NCBI RefSeq assembly: GCF_024713975.1
Contig: NC_091102.1
Location: 17,819,501 to 17,883,500 of the forward strand
DNA length: 64,000 nucleotides
Direction of reading: 5' to 3'
Source of the DNA: Paralichthys olivaceus
Taxonomy: Eukaryota > Chordata > Actinopteri > Pleuronectiformes > Paralichthyidae
Each line of letters opens with the position of its first letter. Position 1 is the first letter of the stretch. Position numbers and translations under genes: made by a program. Shown piece after piece: positions 15,401 through 27,426 of the stretch. The notes under the pieces are model-generated. The model was not told the origin of the DNA. It ran no database searches and was given only the letters and a program-made list of their open reading frames with translations.

Positions 15401-15651
15401 GCCTCATCCCCCCACAAAATGTCATCAGTTGAGAGGTTTCGTATAATCCTACTGAGCAACAAACAAACAAAGACATAAGCTCCCTGGTAGAGGTAATAAA
15501 GCGTTTTTTTCTGTTAGTGCAATATTGGATCAGATGAAAGAGTGATTTTTGTTACACTCTGAGACAGTGGTATGATTATTAAGGAGAAGAATATTCAGAT
15601 ACGACTCTGATCTTGTTCATGCATGTAGAGTCACAATTCTCTGTAATGAAT
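12441..15651. other. Noncoding stretch
   Basis: No gene is recognised. Short A/T homopolymers occur at about 14390-14400 and 14440. The small frames on both strands lack family similarity and splice context. Confidence 0.5.

Positions 15652-15681
<30 letters not shown>
15652..15681. repeat. (GA)n microsatellite
   Basis: GAGA run of about 30 bases with one AAAG interruption. Confidence 0.95.
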
Positions 15682-15682
<1 letters not shown>

Positions 15683-18600
15683 TGTGACCCTGATCTGACA
15701 ATATTACATCTAAAATAAAATCTTGGAACAAGACAGAACAATACTACGACTGTGCCACTATGAATAAACACTTCATTCTTAAGTAAAATAAGGCTTCTTT
15801 CCCACACAGAAGTGAATCTACCCCCAATCATTTACACTCAATTCACAAGGCCACTATTATTTTTGTCCCAGTGTTCACAGGCAGCAAATAACAACATGCA
15901 AGTCTTCTCCGCTACTTTCTGAATTATACTGAGACTACTGTGCCTGACAGATGCATCCATATTTGATATAGCTTTCTTTTGTAGCCAGTCAGAATGTGCT
16001 ATTAATATGGCATTACTTGCTTTCTATTTTGGAAGTCTGGATCTGTGGAGGCACCTTCGTCCTGGCATTCTGTAGCCGTGGTGTCTTGTGCAGGGTAAAC
16101 ACAGCTGTGTTTGGGACTCGGGAGATGATTTTTGCTGAGGAACTATGTGTCATATCCACCTCAGCAACACAACACTAAGTAGCTGCCTTCCTGGGAGCTA
16201 CCTTGCAAGATATTCATGAATGGATGTTCACTCAAGTGCTGCCAGAAAGAACTGTGACTCAGGACAATCATGGTGATCTGTGAATTCAATGTTAGCCTCT
16301 GCCATGTCAGACTGACACTGTAATTGGCAGGAAGGATAGTTCACTAATACTACTTGGATTCTTTTACTATAACAAAATAAGCTAACTAAAGTAAGATTCA
16401 CCAAATGCCACCATCTTCAAATTCTGATCTTGCCTGCAGCACTCAACTAGCAGTACTCTTACCTACACTTGTCAGTTCACACAAACACTGAGCGGTCAGC
16501 CCTACTGAGCACCACTCTATGTGGCAGCACGTGCCTTTATAACATTGAGACCAACCAGAAATAAGGTTTCAGACAAAGAAAAGAAAGCGGTGAGGAACTG
16601 GCAAGTAAGGAACATACAGTATGTTGGAAGGACAGAATGTCAGCCAGCAGCTAAAACTTTGGTGAATGAAGATAATACCCTCATTCATATATGTATTATT
16701 CTATTGCCCATATCCACTAATTTTGTACAAGACCTATTAAACATGATCTTTAGGCATACAATATTCCACAGATTCCCTAACATTCTCTACTCGGAGCCCA
16801 TCCCACATTGTATACACATCTCTCAGTCTCTCAAACTGACGAGAACAATGGTTGACCTTTGACCACGTTGCTATGTGGCTCAGTTTATGATGTTTAAGCA
16901 GATGGCTGTCATCTGTATGCATCTTCTCGACTGGCACTCATCAACCCCTGGGAGACACAATGATTCATCGGTAGTGAGAAGTCTCAGGACGCCAAAGTGG
17001 ACATGGATTTGCTGCGTCTCCTTGTTTCTATTTTCAATTAGAATGGTACTCAGTAGAACACATACCACCACTAAGCCCCAGCAGCCCCAATATGACTCAA
17101 TAAAGAACATTAAAATCAGTTCCTTAAATGTGCCTGAGATCCGTTAAATATTAAGAGGGGAAAATTGTTAAAGAAAGTGAAAAAAATCTCCTGAATCTGC
17201 ACCAAAATTTAACAAACAAAACATCCTTTGAGGAGGTAATGGAGCAGTCAAATTCCTGCAGCCATCAACTAAACCCCTGAGGACGTAGGGCTGGCAAACA
17301 GAATTATTCAACATATAAACATCCTTTATCTTGGATTGATACAACAGAATATCATCAAGTTAAGGATAAAGAACTGACTGTCAAAATCTAATCCAACTAT
17401 GTTTGCCCTTGTTGTCATCGCAGAGTCTTGCTACAGGCAATATGCTTATTTGTATTATTGTTATAAAAAAACACAATATACTTCTGAGGTTGAATGGTTG
17501 GATATAACACAGGGGTCAATAACAGTTTGCCCCTGCTTCATATCCACAGTTGAAATTGACTCCCAATTTGATAATGATACCCCCTGACTCCTAGCTTGCT
17601 CCCATGGGTTACCCCAGCCTTCTGCTAGCAGGTTTAGTTAATTCCAATTACCTCCGCCACACCTGTGCCCCCCTCCATCTTCTTCCCCCATCCCTCCCTA
17701 TCCCAACCTTCCCCTCGCTTCTTACTATCTGCCCTCTCTACCTCAAACACACACACTTCTGTCGTAAACCATGGGGATGGCTGGTTCAGGTGCACTGCTC
17801 AAGTAAAGCGGGGCCATTGCCACAGGCAATTTAATCTTCACCAGCTGAGTCCAGTTCTTCAGTACTGGACAGCACAACAAGCAAAGATATTTAGTTCAAT
17901 CCAGGATTCTGCTCAGCACATCATGAAAGGATTTATAATATGCCTCTGGAGAAAAAAGGTCAGGGGGAGCATTCCAACCTTAGACTCATTAGACATATAC
18001 GTCTTAATCCACTATGACGTCCAGCATTTTGCGACATTGAACTGTACAGCACAGGTTAAGGGTTTTAAATTCTGGCGGGAACAAGGGGCGTATAAGGTAG
18101 TGAACATAATGTTCATGGGAGTCATAATCAGACTATGCTCTGTAACATGTAAACAGGAATATGAATAGAATGTTCTATTAGCAACTCATGTAAACATGCT
18201 CATTGAAATAATGTCTTGCTCAAAATAAAACCAACAATAAGATTATTGGTGTCCATGTAAATGTACTCGTTAAGGATTGTTGCTTCAGAGAATCCAACTC
18301 TGCTGTTATGGCCAAGCTCTGGTTGCAGACTTTCATGGCGCTTCTGTTGGTTTCAGCAGAAGCAAGAAACATTCTTGCGCAGGCAGGAATTATGTATTTA
18401 TCATTTTAAAGAATAATTATCACTTAGTGTGTGGAAAGAGAAAGCAGGTGGATCAGATAAAAATACGTAGCTAAACACATATAATTAAGGGATGACAATA
18501 ATGTGGAGTTCATTTAACTAAGCTCTTCAGGGTGTATCTCACTGTAAGTAATTGCACTACTAAATATAATATACAGCATTTTGATGATACCAACATTTGA

Positions 18601-19200
18601 TAGCAAAAGTGGCATCAGTGACCTTCACAAAGTTGCATGTCATTTACAAGTCTAAGGACTGTACAGGCTAAAAAGCCAGTCACACTTTTCTAGTAGTGTA
18701 ATCTAATGTAAAATAATCCTTGATGCAACAGCTTTAGTGGTGTCCCATATTAAAAATGTGCTACATGGCAGGCCTAATTCCCAAGATAAGTAGTTCAGCT
18801 TCAGCAACCATCGCCCTCCCACCCACCCCACCCCCCATCCTAGATGTATTCAGGTCAAGATGAGCCACTAACATAAGGTCAAAGTCATTTTGGGAGGGGG
18901 TGGGGTGTCTGTTAAGCTAGGTGTTCATAGGGATTCTTTCAGACGTGGATAGTGTAGAAAAGCTCTTGTCAAAACAATTCCCACTGTCTCATCTTACAAA
19001 TAAAGAGTCAGTAAAATTATCAGTGGGTTAAGGGCGTGAGGGGATGGGTAGGGGGGCTTATGCTGCTGCCTTCACAGATCCCTGGGGACCCCGGTCACAC
19101 AGTTTTTTGGGAAAACTGAAGAGAGATTGAATATTTCATTCACTGGCTGCCCCCTGTATTTGAGAACCAGTTCATGAGCTATCGTGGAAATGTCTTTAAA
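15682..19200. other. Noncoding stretch
   Basis: Unique sequence without a supportable exon. A C-rich run (about 18814-18836) and a G-rich run (about 18890-18907) are present. The frame at 17665-18168 (167 codons) begins in a pyrimidine-rich tract and has no recognisable domain. Confidence 0.45.
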
Positions 19201-19388
19201 GTCGTTCTGCAGTTTAGATAGCTAAAACAGGAGGAGAGGGGACCAGCGATGGAGAGATGGGAGGTCGGACAAACAGGAGAGAGCACCGTCCATATGATCT
19301 CAGCATCGGCAGCAGACTGGCAAGCAGCAGGCAGCGGAGGAACCGACTGCGACCCAAAAGATGTGGCACGGATGGTGGAGGGTTACGT

Positions 19389-19392
<4 letters not shown>

Positions 19393-19428
<36 letters not shown>
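19393..19428. repeat. (GA)n microsatellite
   Basis: About 18 GA units inside the CpG-rich block. Confidence 0.96.
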
Positions 19429-19432
<4 letters not shown>

Positions 19433-20387
19433 GAAGAGGACGCCTCATCACAGCAAAAAACCATCACATCCATTACTGAACAGCACAGTTTAGAGCTGCT
19501 CACCCAGCACACAGGACTTCATGCTGTCATTTACTGCACGACAACAATGAAGTATCATCCATGCAGAGGCGAAATAAGCAGCTTATCCACACAGGCCTCC
19601 TTGCGTGACGTTTCTGGAATATGACACGTACGTGAACGCATCTGCTTCAACAGTCACTCACCAATGAATGACCGCACACGTTCACGGTGATCTGCATGAT
19701 CTCTATTCGGTTTATCTGTTTACGTTCAGGCTCCAGGGCAGGATCTCCACAGCAGCTGTCAACGCAAACCTCTCAACGATCACAAATCAAACAATGGCTG
19801 GTGCATATGATAACAGCGATGTGACATTTTTAAGCCACAGCCGCAACTGAGCTGAACAGACGCCGCACTGGCTCCGTTCAACGCCAACTTGGGCTCCTGT
19901 CATTAAAGGGCTCCTTGTGCACTGTACAATGAATGAGCCATTAACGGGCCTGTTTGAGTGAATGACATGCGACCACTACAGGGGAAGTGAAGCTCATTCG
20001 ATAAACGTGGAAAAACGCAAACCGACGCTTCGCAGACTGGATCCGCTGCTGTTTCGCAGCTGCGTAAAGTAAGCAGCGAGATATTGAATGGGCTAAGACG
20101 CGGCTAGCTAACAAGCAAGCTACACAAGCACTGGCTACTGAGCTTGTGGAGGGAAATGTGTGTTAAAGCTTTGTATTTCTTGTTGGTGGGGGGGTCGCAC
20201 TTAAATAGGCACAAGTGTAATTGCAACACGAGCCCCTTGGAGTGACGTTATGTCGGGGCTATTTCGCAATAGTGGCCAATTTTAGCCTGTGCGGGCAGCA
20301 ACTTGGGTAAAAGTGACAGCGCTAAGCTAGTTAGCAAGCTAACGTCAGTTGGCAGTGTGGAGCTGGTGGCCTGCGGGTCTCTCTTAC

Positions 20388-20900
20388 CGTCATAAACTGC
20401 TCCAGGGGCGTCCAGTTTTTAAGCAATTGAATGTTTGCTGTGTGAGGAAATGGTTTGTGTCGGGGCGATGTGGCCCGAACATCCAAGATCAGTTCGCCCA
20501 CTGCCGACGAAGCCCGAGCATCATCACTATCACCGTCTTCATCAGCACTCGCAGTCCGGCGGTGCCTCACACACATCCACCCAGCAGAGCGGGGCCTCCT
20601 CCGGGCTCGACCATGCGACTGGCTCGGCGACGACGGATAATCCACAAGACAGGAGCCCCCGCAGTAACCATTGGCTAGACGCGGCGACCAGCAGCAGTCA
20701 TTTCAGGTCGACACAATGTGAAATATAATCCCACGCATGCGTGATAAAAAAAAAATAGAGAAAATGCAACCACCGAAGAAAAAAATATCACAAGCGTAGA
20801 TTTGTGGACGTCAGATCGGCGATGAGGCGAATGTTGCGTTGGAGACTTCAGCGGGAGCGTGTCCGTTGTTGTCCGCGGTCCCTGCTCTCTGCAGCTGCTC
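20388..20900 (-). CDS. Candidate first exon (mostly 5' UTR) of a leftward gene, possibly ptpn4
   Basis: On the minus strand a good splice donor reads ATGACG|GTAAGAG, the exon ending at 20388. If translation starts at that ATG (20393-20391), the exon encodes only Met-Thr before a phase-0 intron. The FERM-PDZ phosphatases PTPN3 and PTPN4 both begin with Met-Thr-Ser-Arg. In human, PTPN4 follows TMEM177 in the same orientation, as a leftward gene here would follow the minus-strand tmem177. The name is therefore an inference from context. No second exon was found in the 20 kb to the left, which would need a long first intron. The same frame is open upstream and includes an earlier ATG at about 20573, so an N-terminal extension is possible. 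The upstream exon limit (20900) is a guess. The intervening ATG context (TTT before ATG) is weak. Confidence 0.33.
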
Positions 20901-21389
20901 CTGCCTGCACCGCAGCTCCGAGCAGCGGCGACGTCATGGCGCAAACCGAGCGCACAGGGGCGGGGCCAGCGAGCGGGAGGCGCGCTGTTTGTTTTTGCGC
21001 GCATCCACGTAGAACCGCTGCATGATCTAATCTAATCTTAACACTCACACACACGATCCTTTGAAGAACAAAGGCGAAAGCCCGTAGCGTTTTTAATCTG
21101 TGTTTTAACTTGTGGCATTAATGAACATCAACACTGTAATAATATGCACTGCACACATGTGCTGCATTCACTGACAACACGGTTTGCATGGGTTGTGAAA
21201 TGTATTGGGAAATCCTTCGAAATTATTCACGTGTTTTTACGCTCCAGTTTTTCTGAATGGGGCCAAATCATTACTCAATGATAATACACTAATAAAATTA
21301 AGGTTGAATTTATTTGACCACAAGAGCAGAAAAAAAAAAACTTTCTCAGCTTTTCTGGAGGACATTTGCAGCAGCCTGCTACTCGTGAC

Positions 21390-21392
21390 ACA

Positions 21393-21423
<31 letters not shown>
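21390..21423. repeat. (CA)n microsatellite
   Basis: About 16 CA units. Confidence 0.95.
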
Positions 21424-21429
<6 letters not shown>

Positions 21430-23964
21430 AACCTTGGACTTCTGTCTCATGAGGACACTCACCGGCCTCCCTAACCTTACACCTCTAAAACAACATCCTG
21501 TGTTTTGAAAAGTGCTATTTAAATATTGTTATTTTCATTATTGTCGAACCCTTACCCAAACCACAACCATCACAGCTAAATTTCTAACCCTAAACTAGTA
21601 TCTCATCCCTTAACCTCAGAGATGAACAGTCCATGCCTAACCCTAACCTAACCTATCCACAATTCACATCAGACCCTTTACCTTGATCGGGATGTCAGAA
21701 ATGAAGTCTTGTCTCATTTGGACCAGGCTTTGGTCCCAATATGGTCCAGAATAATTAGCAAAAAAAAGTACTAGCACACACAGTGATTGCATTTTTAACT
21801 TGAATTTCATTGAGAAAATATGTGTCTTTATAAATGGCAGATTTTCAGAATTAATCACTGATAATCAACATCCCCCCTTTCTTTTCTTTCCTTTCACTTC
21901 CAGTCCAACTCTACCCATTCACATTTAATGGATTCGTCATTCATGGACACTGTAAAAGAAACATAGTAGCAAATTGTATGAGTGGTAATGTAGGCTGTCC
22001 TGACCCCTAGTGGCTTCTAAAAGGAATAGCGTACAATGCAACAAACAATGGTCCATTGTACAGTTGTATCTGAGAGTAAACAATGAAGTAAGCAGATGAA
22101 GCGGAGCGGCAAGAGCGAGACAATAAGCCCAGTGTTGTTCATATACACATCTCAAAGCCACTTTGTAGTCATGGAAATGATGGACTAAAAACTAAAAATC
22201 TAGCCAACACTTTGATTGTTTAGTCTTATTCTTGACGGGAACATTCCCTTTTTCTCCCAACGTTTCATTTGCAACATTTTCCCAGCATGATATGATGATA
22301 AGAAACAATGACAATAGTTAGTTCATCGGGGGGAAGTTTCTCGATGAAAGTTGCAGAAAGTTCCCAAATCTGCTTCATGAGCATAGATATAGAACAAATC
22401 CAGTATCTTGCTCAAAGGCACAATGTAAAGAGGTTCTCTCTGTCAGAGAACACCATCCCCGAGTTGCCTTGATGAACAACAGTCGAGTTACTCCACAAGT
22501 TCTGCTGCCTGCATGCTTTTTATATCCAGATTTGATCAGAACATGCATTTTTCTAGTTCTTGCTGGATAGAGAAAAAAACAGGCAGATTTTTTTCACGTG
22601 TATTTCTATTAAACAGTGTCCCTGAGGACAATGATGTAAAAGATTTTAAATGCATGTCTGCCTGCAACTCTATTAATTAAAGACCTCTATATTTAGTTCA
22701 ATCCACCGGGTACAAAATTAGAAATGTAATTAAAACAGCATATCTGAACCTTGTTAATATGCAAACGGACAACCTAAGGGAACTCGGGTGCTACAGTATA
22801 TGAGGAGCTCTTTCCACAATAAGCTGCATATTAAGATTACTATCACCCAACAAATTAGTAGGGGGCATGCAAATGATGTGTGGGTATGCAGAGTGTTGCT
22901 CTCAATAAAGGTTATTAAAGGCCTGAGCTGAGGAGGATGAAAGAACAGTGGTATTGATAAAAGTGATGTTGTTAAATAATCAATTCGATTATTCATATAA
23001 GGAAAAACAAGTCACTAAAGGTGAACAAAGAGTGCAAGGGAAAGAGAAAGACGGAGCTTTTATACAGGCGTACTGGGAACACGTTACATTATTCAGCCTC
23101 ATATTATGATTGTCGTGGCTTCTTTCAACAGTACAAACAGCTTCTTTCTTTGTGAGAGGATTCACTGCTTTGATATGGCTCCACATTTCTGCCATGCCAC
23201 AACTGTACAGTGCTTTTCAGTGCTTGTCCATTCCACAGACACTCAGCATGTTTTGCTCCATAATGGGTTCTTCTGGCCTTTCATTGAGTGATAGTGTACA
23301 CGAGGATAATTCAGATTCTCTGACAGTACGACCAAATGTGGGCCCATGGTGTGCAACAGGAAGCTTCCAGTGCTAAATAAAGGGTTTCAGGTTTTGATGA
23401 ATGAAAAATTGTATAATGGAATTAAGAAAAATACTTTTAAAACAATATTACTTCGGATAATAAAATAGCAAGTTACCATTAAACAAAATGTAAAAATAAA
23501 TGTTTTTCTTTCTAACCTAGGAGGAACCTCACAGTTAAACTGTTTTCCAACACTGATCATTCCAAGCAGGTTGTAAATGTAATAGTAAGAGGCACAAAAC
23601 TAATGTAGATATATATATCTATATATATATTATATATCTATATATATACATACATGTATATATATGGCACACTGTAGAGAGCATACAGTCCCCTTCAATT
23701 CCTTAAGTTCCCTATATGTGTCTGTGCCTGACACAAACATGCTTAAGTAGATGCATGAGATACCTCTAAATATCAATTTATGAACTATGTACAATGTTAT
23801 TTTATGTTGTGTTAGTGACTTCTTTATGACATCATATGATAGGGAATCATTATTTGAACAATATTAGTTTAAACTGTCTCAGTAGGGCATTTTGATGCTG
23901 CTTCCCAGTTAAATTTGAATTGCTCTGCACTTCTGGATTCATAAAATACAACAGAAAATACACA
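21424..23964. other. Noncoding stretch between the CpG block and tmem177
   Basis: No exon is recognised. A short CCTAACCCTAACCTAACC run near 21636 resembles telomere repeats but is only about three units long. An AT dinucleotide tract occupies about 23610-23665. Confidence 0.5.
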
Positions 23965-24107
23965 AAACAAGGAGAATAAGAATTTATTTTGCCAGTTTTT
24001 TACTGCTTAAAAGAGCTCAGAGACTCTCATAGGTCTCTACAGTCTATTCAGAGACATTTACAATTCACATAAGTCATTACAGTTGTTCCTGAGAGCCCTG
24101 GTGACTT
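23965..24107 (-). other. tmem177: tmem177 3' UTR with poly(A) signal
   Basis: Directly downstream of the tmem177 stop on the minus strand. TTTATT at 23983-23988 reads AATAAA on the minus strand, predicting cleavage near 23965. Confidence 0.6.
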
Positions 24108-25215
24108 TCAAACTTTATCCTTTTTGAGCAGAGTGAGGATCCCTTCCCTCCTGGATGTGTATGATGTGTGTTTCAGCTGAAGGAGGTGAGCAGGAAACAA
24201 GTTCCCACTGGGAGCATACATCTCCTCTCCCTTCTGACCCATCAGAGTGCGCAAAGTTTTGTTTCTGTACAGAATCTTATCGTAGAACTCTACCCCTCCT
24301 TTGGCATAATCATGTGATACCCTGGCTGCACTTCTGTCTGAGTTGTAGTCAATCCACTGGCTGACAGCATCCGAGGTGAGGAAGTAAGACACGTAACCAA
24401 GGCAGAGCGCCACAACATTCGCAGCACCGCGAAAAAGCAGCGGCCCGGCATGGAGCCCAAACACCTGCTTCAGAACGACACTGTACACCCAAACCCCGCC
24501 CAGGCAGAATGGGGCCACAGCAGCATTCAGAACAGGTCCTCCAGACTGCAAACGGGCCACTTCTCGTGCTATGGCAAACTTCTGTGCCTCGAGTGAAAAC
24601 ACCAGTGACTCTTTTAGTGCAGAGCCAGTATCACTGCTCCAGTCCACCGTTTTGCCGTTGATGAAAATGCTTCGGTTGGTGATGCCACTTAAGTCATCGG
24701 CTGTGCTGTTGAAGTTTGCTGGGATGCCAATTTGTGCCCCTGCAGGGAGCCAAGGGACACCAGCGCCGACAGGATGGAACCCAAAGGAGGCGAAGGAGGA
24801 GAAATTCTTGGCTGAGCTGATACCATAATCCTTTAACACCTACAAATGACAAGTACATTAAAATGTCACTACATTTTGTAATAATCTGCTTTACTCCCAA
24901 ACCCTAAATTCCATTGATGCTCGACAAAATATTAATTTATAGTCTTTTGTCAGTTATCTATGTACCTTCTGTTTGCAATTGATGCAACTTAAATAGCTTT
25001 TATTTTTCTCTATTAATTTCACCTCACAAACTGTAAAACTGTTGCAAATGTTATGCATTTGTATAAGAACGTTACTAAAAAAAAACATATACATTGTGCT
25101 AATATTTATCTCTGTAACATCTTTTGGATCTTTCATCTGCAAAAATTTTACAAATCTAATTAAAATTACAAAAATGTGACCTTGAGAGAAGAAAACAGAG
25201 AGCTCAATAAATTAT

Positions 25216-25277
<62 letters not shown>

Positions 25278-25479
25278 CCTGCTGGAAAACCTCCTCTAAC
25301 TTTTTCGACAGTGTGACTGGCTCTCCTTTGTACCAGGCCTGATACAGCCGGCGGTAGGACATGTCAGGGAAGACATGGTAGACGATATTGGCTGCAAACA
25401 CCCCGCCACAGCTCACCACAAGCAGCGGGGTGCGGTACTTCTGAAGAAGCACCGTGTACTTGAGGAGGCGAGATGCCAT
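24108..25479 (-). CDS. tmem177: Transmembrane protein 177
   Basis: Two coding exons: 25479-25279 (67 codons, ATG at 25477-25479) and 24839-24108 (243 codons plus stop). They join in phase 0 across CAG|GTACTG and TTTGTAG|GTG, giving 310 aa against 311 in the human protein as I remember it. In the family this mitochondrial inner-membrane protein works with COX20 to stabilise newly made COX2 during cytochrome c oxidase assembly. Visible features are the N-terminal hydrophobic segment (about residues 18-34, LLVVSCGGVFAANIV), the motif SYRRLYQAWYKGEP, the GVPWLPAGAQIGIP stretch, and two closely spaced hydrophobic helices at about 169-192 and 205-223. A lysine-rich tail ends LLKKDKV. There is no frameshift or premature stop. 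The intron is about 440 bases, and a CA/TG microsatellite lies directly beside the donor. The pim-like gene starts about 2 kb away and diverges from it. Confidence 0.93.
25219..25274. repeat. (CA)n microsatellite abutting the tmem177 splice donor
   Basis: About 28 CA units on the plus strand, i.e. (TG)n on the transcribed strand of tmem177. It begins four bases after the donor GT: the transcript reads CAG|GTACTGTGTGTG. Confidence 0.97.
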
Positions 25480-25538
25480 GTCACGTTTTTGTCCTTGTTA
25501 AACGTAAATTAGGTGATGCAGACTTCAGTAGGCAGTAT
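25480..25538 (-). other. tmem177: tmem177 5' UTR portion of the first coding exon
   Basis: On the minus strand CTGCCTTCTTCACAG|ATACTGCC is a good acceptor, placing the start of this exon at 25538, 59 bases before the ATG. It implies an upstream noncoding exon. Confidence 0.5.
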
Positions 25539-25648
25539 CTGTGAAGAAGGCAGACAGTACATTAATGAGTATACCAAGAAATCAGTTTCCTAGAAACATG
25601 ATAACCAACGCAACTCCCTCCATTTCAAAGAGGATAGATCGCCTTAAA

Positions 25649-26211
25649 GGCTCCGTTCAGACCTGGTATAAACATCCATTCTGAAAGATTCACAAAGATG
25701 AACAGCGTGAAACTTGTCTGTTCACACCTTGCAATAAAATGTGTCCTGAATGTGTCTCCAGTGACCCCTTGTGATCCGATCTCACTTCCCCGCTCTATAT
25801 GAAAATAATCACGTACGTAAATTTGCATTCCCGAAGAGACCTTAGATTTGTCCGATGACAATGTTTGTGTGTGTGTCTGTGCAAACGAGAGACCGAACAA
25901 GCGGATTCAGTAAGTTAATGAATGAAAAAGGATTAATCATTATATCATTGTTGATATTGTGTATGGACATTGAGAAGAGTAAAAACATGGTTAAACAGTA
26001 GCAGATCAGAGGACTGCTACTATCTGAGGACATCATATGTGGCCCAGGATGCATTTAGGGTCCTACAGCCATATGCGTCCCTTACCACATCCTGATGTAG
26101 AGTGAGTTATCGAATCTCAGGATGCATTCAGACTTTAACTTTTAAATCTCTCAGATCACTTTTAATCAGATCACCCTGGATAAATGTTAGTTCCAGGTCT
26201 GAACAGGGGTC
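25649..26211 (+). mobile_element. MITE, 'CAGACCTGG' family, copy B (with TIRs)
   Basis: The left end GGCTCCGTTCAGACCTGGTA and the right end (near 26184-26211) are imperfect inverted complements; both contain TTCAGACCTGG when read inward. About 560 bases lie between, with no transposase frame. Internal words (CGATCTCACTTCCCCGCTCT, CATATGTGGCCCAGGATGCA) are shared with copies A and C. It lies in the first intron of tmem177, if the noncoding exon near 26.85 kb is right. No clear 8-bp target duplication was seen. Confidence 0.75.
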
Positions 26212-26837
26212 TGAGATTCTATCAGGACACTTCAGGCAGGAATTTGAACCCTGGTTGTCCCATTGAAGAAACCCTCTCTTTCAACATCTTGGCCTCGGTA
26301 ACATCACCTTCATCGCTGCATATTTATGATCATATTCAGAAGTGAACACAACAGCCCTGTCAGTATGTCTTCAAGGTTAACAACAACAGTGACACCAGGT
26401 GGGGAGAGAACAGCTGACATGTTAAACTGTTATATATTCCAGTCCAGTTATACAGCTCACACAGAGAAACAACTTGGCTATGGGGTTTACATGCACATGG
26501 AAATGTGTGTTGAACTTTACTGGTTGGAACCGTGGAGTCCTACCCCAGCAGTACGTGTCAGTCACTAAACCAGGCCACCAATGATCGCTAAAACACTGAG
26601 AAATAAAAATAAATGAACATTAAGTTGATCAATGCAGCGTGTTTTTTTTTTTTTACGTTAGATAACGACGCTAAAACACCACTGTTGAGCTCATATTTAC
26701 CTCACTAACTGGGTTATTTGTAAGCGCTAAACGTACAACAGCATTCACTGTCTCCGCAGGCAGAAGTTATCTTTAAAACACTCACATGTTGTTGACATCT
26801 TCACAAGGACAGCTGCGGCTCAGCTCCACAGAGGTAC

Positions 26838-26910
26838 CTGCCGTAAAGCGGTTTAGCTGCCGTCCTGGCTGTTGCACGACCGTTTTACGACAGTGTTTGT
26901 CAAAAGCCAT
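26838..26910 (-). other. tmem177: Candidate noncoding first exon and promoter of tmem177
   Basis: On the minus strand, CGGCAG|GTACCT is a plausible donor ending an exon at 26838, inside a small patch of raised CpG (about 26690-26900). It would splice to the acceptor at 25538. The upstream limit is not determined. The pim-like gene begins about 0.5 kb beyond on the other strand, so the two genes may share a divergent promoter region. Confidence 0.4.
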
Positions 26911-27426
26911 GTACAGATTGGATATATGTGTTCATTTTTTGTTTTATCCCTTGTTCATTTTTATTTATTTTCATTATCTGTAGGTCATTTTAAATTTGAT
27001 TCTATTCAATCATTTTGCATCATTCAAACAACTGTTTTGTTCATGGATTAAAGTGTTTTATTAATTTAGTTGTATTTGAATACACTGACAACATGACTAC
27101 AATTAAGTTTTAATGAAATATTTGAGAACAACAATATCTGACATTCAAATCTTGAAAGGGAATATGAACATGTAATCATCTTTGCTCCTTTGATCTGTCT
27201 TTAAACTCAACCTAACATTAAAGCGGTCAAAAGGCTGCTGCAACTCAGTCACACTCAAGAGTATGAAACAGCTTGTGGATATTCTCAGTTGGATATTTTC
27301 TTCATTCGTACTGATTAAGACAACCACAACATGTTCCAGATTACAAACGAGCTTCGATTCCTGACCTCTAAAAATTCAAATTCCACCAAAATCATTTACA
27401 AGAATCGATTGGTAACAGACAAAATA

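Larger units (their letters stand above)
19200..21050 (-). promoter_or_regulatory. CpG-rich promoter block, probably of a leftward gene
   Basis: CpG dinucleotides, rare in the flanking DNA, become frequent here, most of all at 20330-21010. Visible elements are a GACGTCAT half-CRE near 20929, CCAAT motifs (CCAAT near 20276 on the plus strand; ATTGG near 20669, i.e. CCAAT on the minus strand), and the perfect palindrome CACGCATGCGTG near 20733, which resembles an NRF1 site. A minus-strand splice donor at 20387 (next entry) gives the direction. Parts of the block, such as 19249-19500, have open frames on both strands, as expected in GC-rich DNA. A second, rightward gene start cannot be excluded. 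Confidence 0.6.

Noticed and set aside
17665..18168. 167-codon plus-strand frame
   Set aside because: Begins in low-complexity C/T sequence and shows no family features.
20349..20728. Plus-strand frames of up to 109 codons in the CpG block
   Set aside because: GC-rich DNA has few stop codons; the best splice evidence there is on the minus strand.
21600..21660. CCTAACCCTAACC telomere-like words
   Set aside because: Only about three degenerate units; not an interstitial telomere array.
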